Shown here: piece by piece, positions 18,600 to 27,877 of the stretch | Position numbering within the stretch: the first letter of the stretch is position 1 | Layout of the letters: each line of letters begins with the position of its first letter | Origin: Hyphomicrobiales bacterium | Lineage (GTDB): Bacteria > Pseudomonadota > Alphaproteobacteria > Rhizobiales > Rhizobiaceae | Direction: 5' to 3' | NCBI GenBank assembly: GCA_900466575.1 | Contig: UBMP01000010.1 | Span: 1-62,007 of the forward strand | DNA: 62,007 nt | The notes under the pieces: model-generated | What the model was told of the DNA's origin: nothing | Database searches by the model: none | What the model saw: only the letters and a program-made list of their open reading frames with translations | Program-made: the position numbers and the translations under genes

Positions 18600-19298
18600 T
18601 TAGACAAGCGGGATCAAGCTTTTCGCCGTAATTTGGGATTGCGAAACGGTGCAATCAAGCGCGTAGGCTTCAACACCGCGCGCTTTGGCATGCTCGAAGG
18701 CCGCAGCATAGCTCGGGTCGAGATCGGCGCAAATGCGGAATGCGGAGCAATCACCACGCTGGATGACATAGAGCATGATCGCGCGGTGGCCGGATTCCGC
18801 CACGTTTCCGAGTTCCGCGAGATGCTTTGCGCCGCGTTCGGTTTTTGTGTCGGGAAACTCAGCCAGGCCGGGCACGCGGCTGAAATGGACGTTCTTCACC
18901 TCGACATAGGCCGTCGGCAGGCCTTCGCCGGAGAGGAGGATATCGATGCGTGAGTTGACGCCATAGCGCTTTTCACGGGCAAGAAGGGGATAGGGCGCCA
19001 GCGACGGGATCATCCGGGAAAGGATGGCTTCCTCAGCGATCCTGTTCGGCATGCCCGTGTTGACGCCGACCAATGTGCCTTCGGCTTCGATCATCTCGAA
19101 CTGATGGGCGTATTTGCGGCCCGGCTTGTCATGCACGGACATGAAGATGCGGCTGCCCGGCGCGGTCAGACCCAGCATGGATCCTGTGTTGGGGCAGTTG
19201 CCTGTGATGATAGTCCCGTCTTCCAGTTCAGCATCGAAGAGGAAGCGTTTGTAGCGGGAAATCAGCCGACCTTCGACCAGCGGCGGGTCAAAGAGCAA
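18600..19298 (-). CDS. sfsA: SfsA family protein (sugar fermentation stimulation)
   Basis: A 232-residue protein of the SfsA family. Conserved blocks are [11 protein letters not shown] near residue 15, the CPNTGSM segment near 35-41, YVEVKNV near 131-137 and FPDTKTERG near 148-156; the acidic and lysine residues there look like a PD-(D/E)xK nuclease-type core. E. coli SfsA binds DNA and affects maltose genes; the true role is unsettled. The start is a TTG two bases after the phaC stop, with no nearby ATG, so it is translationally coupled to phaC. Confidence 0.92.
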   Translation of the reverse strand: MLFDPPLVEGRLISRYKRFLFDAELEDGTIITGNCPNTGSMLGLTAPGSRIFMSVHDKPGRKYAHQFEMIEAEGTLVGVNTGMPNRIAEEAILSRMIPSLAPYPLLAREKRYGVNSRIDILLSGEGLPTAYVEVKNVHFSRVPGLAEFPDTKTERGAKHLAELGNVAESGHRAIMLYVIQRGDCSAFRICADLDPSYAAAFEHAKARGVEAYALDCTVSQSQITAKSLIPLV

Positions 19299-19300
19299 GG

Positions 19301-21142
19301 TCAGACCCGGACGCGGACGTAGGTGCCCGGTGCGTCTTCAATGGGATTGATATGCTCGCCGCCGGGAGTGCGGGCCGGAACGCGCTTGTCGTTCTGCTGT
19401 TCGATCCAGGTATGCCAGTGCGGCCACCAGGAGCCCGGCGTTTCCACGGCATGCTTCACCCATGTATCGAAATCGCCTTCCGGCTTCGGCCCGGTCCAGT
19501 ACTGGTACTTCGTCTTGTAGGGCGGGTTGACGACACCTGCGATATGGCCGGAGCCGGACATGACGTAGGTGACGTCGCCACCGAAGACCTGGCTACCGAC
19601 GAAGACGGACTTGGCCGGCGCGATATGGTCCTCGCGGGCGGCAAGATTGTAGACCGGGATTTTCACGTCATGCATGTCGAGCGTGTGGCCGCCCATTTTC
19701 ATGCGGCCTTTCGAGAGATTGTTCTCCAGATAGCAGTTGCGCAGATAGAAGGCGTGGTTGGCGGCGGGCATGCGGGTGGAGTCCGCATTCCAATAAAGCA
19801 GGTCGAAGGCCATGGGCTCGACGCCGCGCAGGTAGTTGTTGACCACATAAGGCCAGATAAGCTCCGAGGCGCGCAGCATGTTGAAGGCGAGCGCCATCTT
19901 CGAGCCATCGAGATAGCCATGTTCCTTCATGGTCTCCTCGATGGTCTTCAATTGCTCCTCATCGACGAAGACCTGCAGGTCGCCCGCATAGGTGAAATCG
20001 ACCTGCGTGGTGAAAAAGGTGGCCGAGCGAATGCGGTCGTTGCCTTCCTTGGCGTGCAGCGCAAGCGTCGCGGCAAGCAGCGTGCCGCCGACGCAATAGC
20101 CGATGGCATTGACCTTGCGCTCGCCCGTCGCCTTTTCGATCACCTCAAGTGCGAAGTCGATGCCTTCGCGGGCGTAAGCTTCCCAATCCTTTTTCGCATG
20201 CCGCTCGTCCGGATTGACCCAGGAGATCACGAAGACCGTGTGACCCTGGTCAATGCACCATTTGATGAAGGATTTTTCCGGGTTGAGGTCGAGCACGTAG
20301 AACTTGTTGATCCAGGGCGGGCAGAGGAGGAGAGGGCGCTTCAGCACCTCCTCCGTCGTCGGATCGTACTGGATGATCTGGCAGATGTCGTTTTCGGCAA
20401 CGACCTTGCCCGGCGTGACGGCCATGTTCACGCCGACGGCGAATTTCGACATGTCGGTTTGACGGATGCGCAGGTCGCCGTGGCCGGCCGCGATGTCTTC
20501 GGCCAGCATCTTCATGCCGCGGACGAGGTTCTCGCCGTTGGTGGCGATCGTCTCGCGATAGACCTGCGGGTTTGTCAGTGCGAAATTGGAGGGCGACAGC
20601 GCCGAGATGATCTGGCGCGTATAGAATTCGGCCTTATGGCGCGTATGCGCGTCCAGCCCCTCGGTTTCGGCAACGAGACGCGAGGCCCAGTCCGAAGCGA
20701 CCAGGAAGACCTGGCGCAGGAAATCGAAGAACGGGTTCTTTTCCCAGTCCTTGTCGGCGAAGCGCTTGTCGGGCTTGGCGTCGGGCTCGTCGGTCTTCTC
20801 ACCGTTGAGCTTCTGCATGGAATGCATCCAGACCGTCATCATGGAGCCCATGAGGCGCGTCTGCGCCTCCAGCGTACGCTTGGGGTCGAGCATCCAGTAT
20901 TCGACGACCTTGGAGAGCGTGCGCACCATGTCGCCGACCGGTTCGACGACATGGTCGACGATCTCGCCCTTCTCGCGGGGTTCCAGCCAGAGCGAGGCGG
21001 CCTTGCCGGCATTCTGCACCGCGCGGGCCAGATTGACGGTCATCGTTTCCGGGTCTTTCAGGATATAGGGCTCGAACACGGCCGGATCGATTGCGCCAAA
21101 CGGCGCTTTCTCACCGTTTCCTCCCCGCATCTCCTCCGCCAA
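19301..21142 (-). CDS. phaC: Class I poly(3-hydroxyalkanoate) polymerase
   Basis: A 613-residue granule-associated enzyme that polymerises hydroxyacyl-CoA into polyhydroxyalkanoate storage polymer. The lipase-box-like GYCVGG places the nucleophile at C350, inside an alpha/beta-hydrolase domain (about 260-600), with an N-terminal helical domain before it. Length and a lone PhaC gene (no PhaE or PhaR beside it) fit class I. The open frame starts at a TTG with GGGAGG 7 bases upstream; the first ATG is four codons in and too far from that site, so TTG is preferred. The upstream neighbour is a divergent lipoprotein, with a 101-base shared promoter region. Confidence 0.95.
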   Translation of the reverse strand: MAEEMRGGNGEKAPFGAIDPAVFEPYILKDPETMTVNLARAVQNAGKAASLWLEPREKGEIVDHVVEPVGDMVRTLSKVVEYWMLDPKRTLEAQTRLMGSMMTVWMHSMQKLNGEKTDEPDAKPDKRFADKDWEKNPFFDFLRQVFLVASDWASRLVAETEGLDAHTRHKAEFYTRQIISALSPSNFALTNPQVYRETIATNGENLVRGMKMLAEDIAAGHGDLRIRQTDMSKFAVGVNMAVTPGKVVAENDICQIIQYDPTTEEVLKRPLLLCPPWINKFYVLDLNPEKSFIKWCIDQGHTVFVISWVNPDERHAKKDWEAYAREGIDFALEVIEKATGERKVNAIGYCVGGTLLAATLALHAKEGNDRIRSATFFTTQVDFTYAGDLQVFVDEEQLKTIEETMKEHGYLDGSKMALAFNMLRASELIWPYVVNNYLRGVEPMAFDLLYWNADSTRMPAANHAFYLRNCYLENNLSKGRMKMGGHTLDMHDVKIPVYNLAAREDHIAPAKSVFVGSQVFGGDVTYVMSGSGHIAGVVNPPYKTKYQYWTGPKPEGDFDTWVKHAVETPGSWWPHWHTWIEQQNDKRVPARTPGGEHINPIEDAPGTYVRVRV

Positions 21143-21243
21143 TTCACGTCCTCCCGGAATTTTGTCGTTTTGATTTGCTTCATTGTGCCTTAAAAGGCTG
21201 GGAAGTTCTATACGTCAGATTGCAGATTCGAGAGGCGACACAT

Positions 21244-21591
21244 TTGTTTTTTCACCTGAAACGCCATGTGTCGGTGGCTGTTGCGGCGCTCGTGACGTCG
21301 GTGGCTTTGAGCGGCTGCATGTCGAGCGATGTCGCCAACAACACGCCCACTCCTCCGGGCATGAACAATTCCGACGTCTATCCTTATGTCGGTGAAAAGC
21401 GGGAAGTGGCAACGACGCAGATGAGCGACGCGGAGGCGGCTTCACAAGGGGCCAGACTGCAGGCGCTGGCCGATCAGCGGAAGGCCGGCAAGGTTTCCGA
21501 GGCCGAGTATAACCGCAAGGTCGAGGAAATGCGCAAGCTGAACGCGGCAACGCAAGCCGCAGCCAAGTCCGACGCCCCGGCATCCAACTAA
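21244..21591 (+). CDS. Small lipoprotein
   Basis: A 115-residue exported lipoprotein of unknown role. A Lys/Arg start (HLKRH), a hydrophobic stretch and the lipobox LSGC near residue 25 predict cleavage by signal peptidase II and lipid attachment. The mature part is a short, polar, partly helical region rich in Ala, Glu, Lys and Gln (about residues 58-100). I place the start at a TTG at 21244 because AGAGG lies 8 bases upstream and the longer upstream frame would bury the signal. It is divergent from phaC. Confidence 0.65.
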   Translation: MFFHLKRHVSVAVAALVTSVALSGCMSSDVANNTPTPPGMNNSDVYPYVGEKREVATTQMSDAEAASQGARLQALADQRKAGKVSEAEYNRKVEEMRKLNAATQAAAKSDAPASN

Positions 21592-21758
21592 CAACGCGTT
21601 CGACTGAGAATTTGTCCTTGCGTTTCTGGGATTTTGGGCGATAAGCCTTCGCCTGTCCGGCTTGAGAGAGGTTCGCGCCGGACATCGCTTCACGACAAAA
21701 AGACGAACCTTGCCAACTGCGACGGCGGGCCTGTCTCAAGGCGGCCGTCCTGGAGCCG

Positions 21759-22985
21759 ATGATGGAAGAGTTTCACAAGGTCAGACGCCTGCCTCCTTAT
21801 GTTTTCGAACAGGTCAACCGTTTGAAGGCGAGCGCGCGAGCCGGTGGCGCGGATATCATCGACCTTGGCATGGGCAATCCCGACCTTCCGACCAACAAGT
21901 TCATTGTCGACAAGCTTGTCGAGACCGTGCAGCGGCCTGACACGCATGGCTATTCGTCGTCCAAGGGCATCCCCGGTCTTCGCCGTGCCCAGGCGGCCTA
22001 TTATGCCCGCCGTTTCGGCGTGAAGCTCAATCCCGACACCCAGGTCGTAGCGACGCTCGGCTCGAAGGAAGGCTTTGCCAACATGGCGCAGGCGATCACC
22101 GCGCCCGGCGACGTCGTGCTTTGCCCCAACCCGTCCTATCCGATCCATGCCTTCGGCTTCCTCATGGTCGGCGGCGTGATCCGCTCGATCCCGGTCGAGC
22201 CGGATGCGGAGTTCTTCCGCGCGCTGGAACGTGCCGTCGCGCATTCCATCCCGAAGCCGATTGCCATGATCCTCTGCTATCCGTCCAACCCGACGGCGAC
22301 CGTGGTCGAGCTCGACTTCTACAAGGACGTCGTCGCCTTCGCAAAGAAGCATGAGATCTTCGTTCTGTCCGACCTTGCCTATTCGGAAATCTATTTCGAC
22401 GGCAAACCGACGCCTTCGATCCTGCAGGTGCCGGGCGCAATGGATATTTCAGTCGAGTTCACCTCGATGTCGAAGACCTTTTCCATGGCCGGCTGGCGCA
22501 TGGGCTTCGCCGTCGGCAACGAGCGGCTGATCTCGGCGCTGACGCGCGTGAAGTCCTATCTCGATTACGGCGCGTTCACGCCGATCCAGGTCGCGGCAAC
22601 CGCAGCGCTGAATGATCCGGACATCGACCAGCATATCGATGAGGTGCGCCAGACCTACAAGCGCCGCCGCGATGTCATGGTCGAAAGCTTCGGGCGCGCC
22701 GGCTGGGACGTACCGCCGCCGGCGGCTTCCATGTTCGCCTGGGTTCCCGTGCCGGAAAAGTTCCGCCATCTGGGCTCGCTCGAATTCTCCAAGCTGCTGA
22801 TCGAGAAGGCCGATGTGGCCGTCGCACCGGGCATCGGCTTCGGTGAACATGGCGACGACTATGTCCGCATCGCGCTGGTCGAAAACGAACACCGCATCCG
22901 TCAGGCCGCGCGCAACATCAAGAAGTTCCTCGGCACGGCGGACGACACGCTGCACAACGTGATCTCGCTCGAGGCGCGCCGCTGA
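21759..22985 (+). CDS. alaC: PLP-dependent aminotransferase, AlaC-like
   Basis: A 408-residue fold-type I aminotransferase. K239 in SMSKTFSMAGWR is the pyridoxal-phosphate lysine; NPSYP, CYPSNPTA and SDLAYSEI are the other cofactor-site blocks. It is similar across its length to E. coli AlaC (YfdZ), which makes alanine from pyruvate and glutamate; related rhizobial enzymes are sometimes labelled LL-diaminopimelate aminotransferase. The gene precedes hom by 64 bases, linking it to amino-acid metabolism. Two adjacent ATGs are possible; the second has the better spacing to GGAG. Confidence 0.88.
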   Translation: MMEEFHKVRRLPPYVFEQVNRLKASARAGGADIIDLGMGNPDLPTNKFIVDKLVETVQRPDTHGYSSSKGIPGLRRAQAAYYARRFGVKLNPDTQVVATLGSKEGFANMAQAITAPGDVVLCPNPSYPIHAFGFLMVGGVIRSIPVEPDAEFFRALERAVAHSIPKPIAMILCYPSNPTATVVELDFYKDVVAFAKKHEIFVLSDLAYSEIYFDGKPTPSILQVPGAMDISVEFTSMSKTFSMAGWRMGFAVGNERLISALTRVKSYLDYGAFTPIQVAATAALNDPDIDQHIDEVRQTYKRRRDVMVESFGRAGWDVPPPAASMFAWVPVPEKFRHLGSLEFSKLLIEKADVAVAPGIGFGEHGDDYVRIALVENEHRIRQAARNIKKFLGTADDTLHNVISLEARR

Positions 22986-23049
22986 TCTCTACCCTCTCGC
23001 CCGCGGCCACCGTCGCGGGCTCTCCAACAAAAAAAATCGGGAATGACGC

Positions 23050-24360
23050 ATGACTGATGCCCTGAAGATCGGCATTGCAGGTTTAGGAACCGTGGGCTCG
23101 TCGCTCGCGAAGATTCTTGCCGAGCGCGACAACATGCTGGCGATTGCCTGCGGACGCGCCATCAGGGTGACGGCGGTGACGGCACGCGACAAGACGCGCG
23201 ACCGCGGCGTCGATCTTTCGAGCGCACAGTGGTTCGACAACCCTGTCGACATGGCGAAATCGGCCGATATCGATGTCTTCGTGGAGCTGATGGGGGGCGC
23301 AGGGGATCCGGCGCATGCGTCCGTCGAAGCGGCGCTGGCTCGCGGTCTCCACGTGGTGACTGCCAACAAGGCTCTGCTGGCCGCCCATGGCGTGAAGCTC
23401 GCGGCCCTTGCGGAAGAAAAGGGCTCGATCCTCAACTTCGAGGCCGCAGTTGCCGGTGGTATTCCGGTGATCAAGGCGCTGCGTGAATCGCTGACGGGCA
23501 ACACGGTCTCCCGCGTCTACGGCATCATGAACGGCACCTGCAATTACATCCTGACCCGCATGGAGAAGGAAGGTCTTTCCTTCTCCGACTGCCTGAAGGA
23601 TGCGCAGCGACTGGGCTATGCCGAAGCCGATCCGACCTTCGACATCGAGGGCAACGACACGGCCCACAAGCTCTCGATCCTGACGAGCCTTGCCTTCGGC
23701 ACCGAGATTGCGGCAAACGACATCTATCTCGAAGGGATCAGCAATATCTCGATCGAAGATATCCGTGCTGCCGCCGATCTCGGTTACAAGATCAAACTGC
23801 TTGGCGTAGCGCAAAGGACCGAGAGCGGGATCGAGCAGCGCGTTCACCCGACCATGATACCGCGTGATAGCGTCATCGCGCAGGTCGACAGCGTCACCAA
23901 TGCCGTCGCGATTGAAAGCGACGTGCTCGGCGAATTGCTGATGGTCGGACCCGGCGCCGGCGGCAATGCAACTGCCTCGGCCGTCATGGGTGACATTGCC
24001 GATATCGCCAAGGCGCGCCCGGGAACACAGGTGGCGCCGGCGCTTGGCCGACCGGCAAAGTCTCTGGCGCCCTACAAGCGCGCCGGCATGCGCTCGCATG
24101 AGGGCGGTTATTTCATCCGTCTGACAGTGGAAGATCGCGCCGGCGTCTTCGCCAGCATTGCAACGCGCATGGCGGAAAACAAGATTTCGCTGGAGTCCAT
24201 CGTCCAGCGTCCCCACCAGGACGATCCGGACGGTCCGAAGACGATCATTCTGGTCACGCACGAGACCATGGAAGATGCCGTACGCACGGCCGTCTCCGCC
24301 ATCAAGGGCGAGGGCTATTGCGTGGGCGAGCCGCAGGTCATCCGCATCGAGCGGCCCTGA
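23050..24360 (+). CDS. hom: Homoserine dehydrogenase
   Basis: A 436-residue cytosolic enzyme that reduces aspartate semialdehyde to homoserine, the branch point to threonine and methionine. The Rossmann motif GLGTVG is at residues 11-16. The catalytic region includes GIMNGTCNYILT and EADPTFDIEGNDTAHK. A C-terminal ACT domain (about 350-430), beginning with VEDRAGVFASIA, is the probable threonine feedback site. It follows the AlaC-like gene on the same strand and probably shares its transcript. Confidence 0.96.
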   Translation: MTDALKIGIAGLGTVGSSLAKILAERDNMLAIACGRAIRVTAVTARDKTRDRGVDLSSAQWFDNPVDMAKSADIDVFVELMGGAGDPAHASVEAALARGLHVVTANKALLAAHGVKLAALAEEKGSILNFEAAVAGGIPVIKALRESLTGNTVSRVYGIMNGTCNYILTRMEKEGLSFSDCLKDAQRLGYAEADPTFDIEGNDTAHKLSILTSLAFGTEIAANDIYLEGISNISIEDIRAAADLGYKIKLLGVAQRTESGIEQRVHPTMIPRDSVIAQVDSVTNAVAIESDVLGELLMVGPGAGGNATASAVMGDIADIAKARPGTQVAPALGRPAKSLAPYKRAGMRSHEGGYFIRLTVEDRAGVFASIATRMAENKISLESIVQRPHQDDPDGPKTIILVTHETMEDAVRTAVSAIKGEGYCVGEPQVIRIERP

Positions 24361-24612
24361 CGGGTTTGCGGACGGAAGGATGGCGCTAAAGGCGCAGCAT
24401 CTTTCTGCCGCGATCCGTCGATAGACAATACACGTTCATCCGGATCTCAGGCGGGCACCTTATCCGGAAGAGCACAATGAGCGCAGGGTATTGCCCTGGA
24501 TCAAGGCTGGATCGTGCCGTTTGTCGGCACCATATCAGTCGGGAACCGGTCGATATGACTGTGCGTATTCCGTCGGGCCGCGTCTTGGCCCGATGCCAAT
24601 TGGAAAGAGGAC

Positions 24613-25812
24613 ATGAAAGCCCGCCTGATATTGTCACTCGTTGTCCTCGCCCTGATGGCAGGCGGCGGATATTTCATCTGGAAACGCTATTTTACTGTCG
24701 AGGCGCCGCGCTACATCTCGGCAGCCGTGACGGTCGGCACTGTGTCCGAGTCGGTTCTGGCCACAGGAATCCTGAAACCGCGCAAGATCGTGGCGGTGGG
24801 CGCGCAGGTGTCCGGGCGTATCATCGCACTGCATGTGAAGCCCGGCGACGAGCTGAAGGAAGGCGATCTGGTTGCGGAGATCGATTCCGTTTCTCAGGCC
24901 AATGATGTGCGCAAGTCAAAGGCGGCGCTTGCAGTCGTCGAAGCGCAATTGGCGGAGAAGCAGGCCAATCTGGCCAATGCGAAGATCGTGCTCGACCGCC
25001 AGACACAGATCTTTGAAAGCCGTGCCGGTTCGCGTGCCGATCTCGATACGGCGTCGGCCAATCTGAAGGTGATCGAGGCGCAGATCGCCGCGCTTCAGGC
25101 GCAGATCATTCAGGCGCAGGTGACCGTCGCCACGGCGGAAGCCAATCTCGGTTATACGAAGATCACGGCGCCTATGACCGGAACGGTGCTGGCCGTGGTC
25201 AATCAGGAAGGCCGCACCGTCAATGCCAACCAGTCGGTGCCCACGATCGTGATCCTGGGCGATCTCGATACGATGACGGTGCGGGCCGCGATTTCGGAAG
25301 CCGATATCGTTCGGGTCAAGGAGGGGCAGAAGCTGCGCTTCAACGTGGTCGGCGATCCGGCACGCCAATATGATGCGACGCTTTCGGCCATCGAACCCGC
25401 ACCGGAATCGATCACGGATGACACGGCCGTCTCGTCCACGGCTTCCAGTTCAGGCTCCGGTTCGTCCTCTTCGACGACCGCGATCTACTATGTCGGGACC
25501 TTTGATGTCGCCAACAAGGACCGGCATTTCCGGACCTACATGACTGCGGAGGCCAAGATATTCATCGATGAGGCCAGGGATGCTTTGACTGTGCCGTCGC
25601 CGGCGATCAACGCGGGCAAGGACGGCAGCTTCGTTCGCGTCCTGAACACCGACGGCAGCGTGGAGCGTCGCAAGGTGGACGTTGGTCTCGACAACAAGAC
25701 TATCGCTGAAATCCGCTCCGGCGTTGAAAAAGGCGAGCGGGTCATCGTTGGCGAAGGTGCAGCGCAGCGGCAATCCTCCTCGTCATCGCGGCGCGGCCCC
25801 GGGCTCTTTTAA
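24613..25812 (+). CDS. macA: MacA-type periplasmic adaptor of an efflux system
   Basis: A 399-residue membrane-fusion protein of the HlyD/MacA family. One N-terminal anchor (about residues 5-22) leads to a biotinyl-lipoyl domain, a coiled-coil hairpin rich in Ala, Gln and Leu (about 100-175), a second lipoyl half, and a beta-barrel domain. A Ser/Gly-rich linker near residues 277-292 and a Ser/Arg tail at the C terminus are unusual low-complexity inserts. AAAGAGG precedes the ATG. The MacB-like gene starts 11 bases downstream, so the two are one operon. An outer-membrane channel is not encoded here. Confidence 0.85.
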   Translation: MKARLILSLVVLALMAGGGYFIWKRYFTVEAPRYISAAVTVGTVSESVLATGILKPRKIVAVGAQVSGRIIALHVKPGDELKEGDLVAEIDSVSQANDVRKSKAALAVVEAQLAEKQANLANAKIVLDRQTQIFESRAGSRADLDTASANLKVIEAQIAALQAQIIQAQVTVATAEANLGYTKITAPMTGTVLAVVNQEGRTVNANQSVPTIVILGDLDTMTVRAAISEADIVRVKEGQKLRFNVVGDPARQYDATLSAIEPAPESITDDTAVSSTASSSGSGSSSSTTAIYYVGTFDVANKDRHFRTYMTAEAKIFIDEARDALTVPSPAINAGKDGSFVRVLNTDGSVERRKVDVGLDNKTIAEIRSGVEKGERVIVGEGAAQRQSSSSSRRGPGLF

Positions 25813-25823
25813 GGAACGATCGG

Positions 25824-27785
25824 ATGAACGAGCCGATCATTGAGCTGAAACGCCTGCGCCGCGACTATCCTTCGGGCGATGGTGTGTTGACCGTCCTGAA
25901 GGATGTCGACCTCACGATCCAGCGCGGAGAGATGGTGGCGATCGTCGGGCCGTCCGGCTCAGGCAAATCGACGCTGATGAACCTGATCGGTCTGCTCGAC
26001 AGCCCGACCTCGGGCAGTTACATCGTGTCCGGCCGCGAGACGAGCAAGCTCGACGGCGATGAACGATCGGCCCTCCGGCGCGAGCATTTCGGCTTCATTT
26101 TCCAGCGCTACCACCTGCTGCCGGAACTGACGGCACTCGGCAATGTCGAGGTGCCGGCCATCTATGCCGGCGCTGACCGCAAGCGACGTCAGACGCGTGC
26201 CGGCGAATTGCTGACCCGGCTCGGCATTCCGGATCGGCTCGACCATCGGCCGGGGCAGCTTTCGGGCGGGCAGCAGCAGCGCGTCTCCATCGCCCGCGCG
26301 CTGATGAATGCGGGCGACGTGATCCTCGCGGACGAGCCGACCGGCGCGCTCGACCAGGCGAGCGGCGAGGAGGTATTGAAGATCCTCGACGAATTGAATG
26401 CCGAGGGCAAGACGGTCATCATCGTCACGCATGACATGAATGTCGCCCGCCGCGCCGGGCGGATCATCGAGATTGCCGATGGGGTGATCGTCGCGGATCG
26501 GGTGAATGAGGACAAGGCTGCGGTCGAGGCCGTCGAGGTCGCCAACACCACGCCGTCGCCCCGAAAGGGCTTCGCGCTCTTCGGTATGGCCGATCGTTTC
26601 CGCGAAGCTTTCGCGATGGCGCTCTTGGCGCTGAAGGCGCATCGGCTGCGCACCTTCCTGACCATGCTCGGCATCATCATCGGGATTGCCTCCGTCGTCT
26701 GCGTGGTGGCGCTGGGCGAGGGGTCGCAGCGCAAGGTACTGGAGAACATTTCCAGCCTCGGGACCAATACGCTGGAAATCTTCCCCGGCACGGGTTTTGG
26801 TGACATCCGGTCGAACAGGATCACGACGCTGGTGGTGGCGGATGCGGATGCACTGGCGGGGCTTTCCTACGTCAGCGCGGTCACGCCGACTGTGTCGAAG
26901 AACGCAACGGCGCGCTATGGCTCCGTCGCGGCGACCGCGTTGGTGAACGGTGTTGACCCGCAATATTTCGCCGTGCGCGGTTCGAAGCTGACGGCGGGCA
27001 AGCTCTTCGGCGATGCCGAGATTGTCAATCTGACCCAGGATGCGGTCATCGATACGGATACGGCCAACGCGTTGTTCGGCAATCAGGGCGCCGATCCGAT
27101 CGGGCAGACCGTCTTTCTGGACGATGTGCCGGTGCGCATCATCGGCGTGATTGCGCCGCAGCAGGGTGGCTTCGGCGCGCGCAACAATCTCAACGTTTAC
27201 ATGCCCTATACCAGCGTGCAGGCGCGGTTCGACGGGCGGCGCGCGCTGCGCTCGATCACGGTGCGTGTCGCGGACGATGCCGCAACCGACATTGCGGAGG
27301 CCGGAGTCACACAGTTTCTCACCCTTCGGCACGGCAAGAAGGATTTCTATATTCTCAATACGGACGATATCCGCCAGACCATCACCCAGACGACGCAGAC
27401 CCTGACCCTGCTGGTGGCCGCCATCGCCGTCATCTCGCTCATCGTCGGCGGGATCGGGGTGATGAATATCATGCTGGTCTCGGTGTCCGAACGCATCGGC
27501 GAGATCGGCGTGCGCATGGCGGTCGGCGCACGGCGGGCGGATATCCTGCAGCAATTCCTTATCGAGGCCGTGCTGGTCTGCCTGATCGGGGGTGGGCTGG
27601 GGATTGCGCTCGCGCTGGGATTCGGCTGGGCGTTCAATGCCGCGGGGCTTGGCTTCACGCTGATCTTCTCCAGCCAGGCGATCTCTGTCGCCTTCTTCTG
27701 CTCCTTCCTCATCGGCGTTGTCTTCGGCTTCCTTCCGGCGCGCAATGCCTCGCGGCTCGACCCGGTGGCTGCGCTGGCACGGTGA
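25824..27785 (+). CDS. macB: MacB-type ABC transporter (ATPase-permease fusion)
   Basis: A 653-residue inner-membrane protein joining an N-terminal ATPase (Walker A GPSGSGKST at residues 42-50; signature LSGGQQQR near 145) to a C-terminal FtsX-like permease. The permease has one helix near 275-295, a large periplasmic domain, and three helices near 530-645, as in MacB. With the adaptor upstream it should act as a mechanotransmission pump for macrolides, peptides or lipoprotein-like cargo; the cargo here is unknown. AAGGA precedes the ATG. Confidence 0.88.
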   Translation: MNEPIIELKRLRRDYPSGDGVLTVLKDVDLTIQRGEMVAIVGPSGSGKSTLMNLIGLLDSPTSGSYIVSGRETSKLDGDERSALRREHFGFIFQRYHLLPELTALGNVEVPAIYAGADRKRRQTRAGELLTRLGIPDRLDHRPGQLSGGQQQRVSIARALMNAGDVILADEPTGALDQASGEEVLKILDELNAEGKTVIIVTHDMNVARRAGRIIEIADGVIVADRVNEDKAAVEAVEVANTTPSPRKGFALFGMADRFREAFAMALLALKAHRLRTFLTMLGIIIGIASVVCVVALGEGSQRKVLENISSLGTNTLEIFPGTGFGDIRSNRITTLVVADADALAGLSYVSAVTPTVSKNATARYGSVAATALVNGVDPQYFAVRGSKLTAGKLFGDAEIVNLTQDAVIDTDTANALFGNQGADPIGQTVFLDDVPVRIIGVIAPQQGGFGARNNLNVYMPYTSVQARFDGRRALRSITVRVADDAATDIAEAGVTQFLTLRHGKKDFYILNTDDIRQTITQTTQTLTLLVAAIAVISLIVGGIGVMNIMLVSVSERIGEIGVRMAVGARRADILQQFLIEAVLVCLIGGGLGIALALGFGWAFNAAGLGFTLIFSSQAISVAFFCSFLIGVVFGFLPARNASRLDPVAALAR

Positions 27786-27877
27786 GTGCCAGTCTTGAAC
27801 AGCGTGTGGAAATCCCCGCAAAGCCTTGACCCGCCGGGGCTTGCGATAGACAAGATGCCACAGATGAAGGGCAGGAT

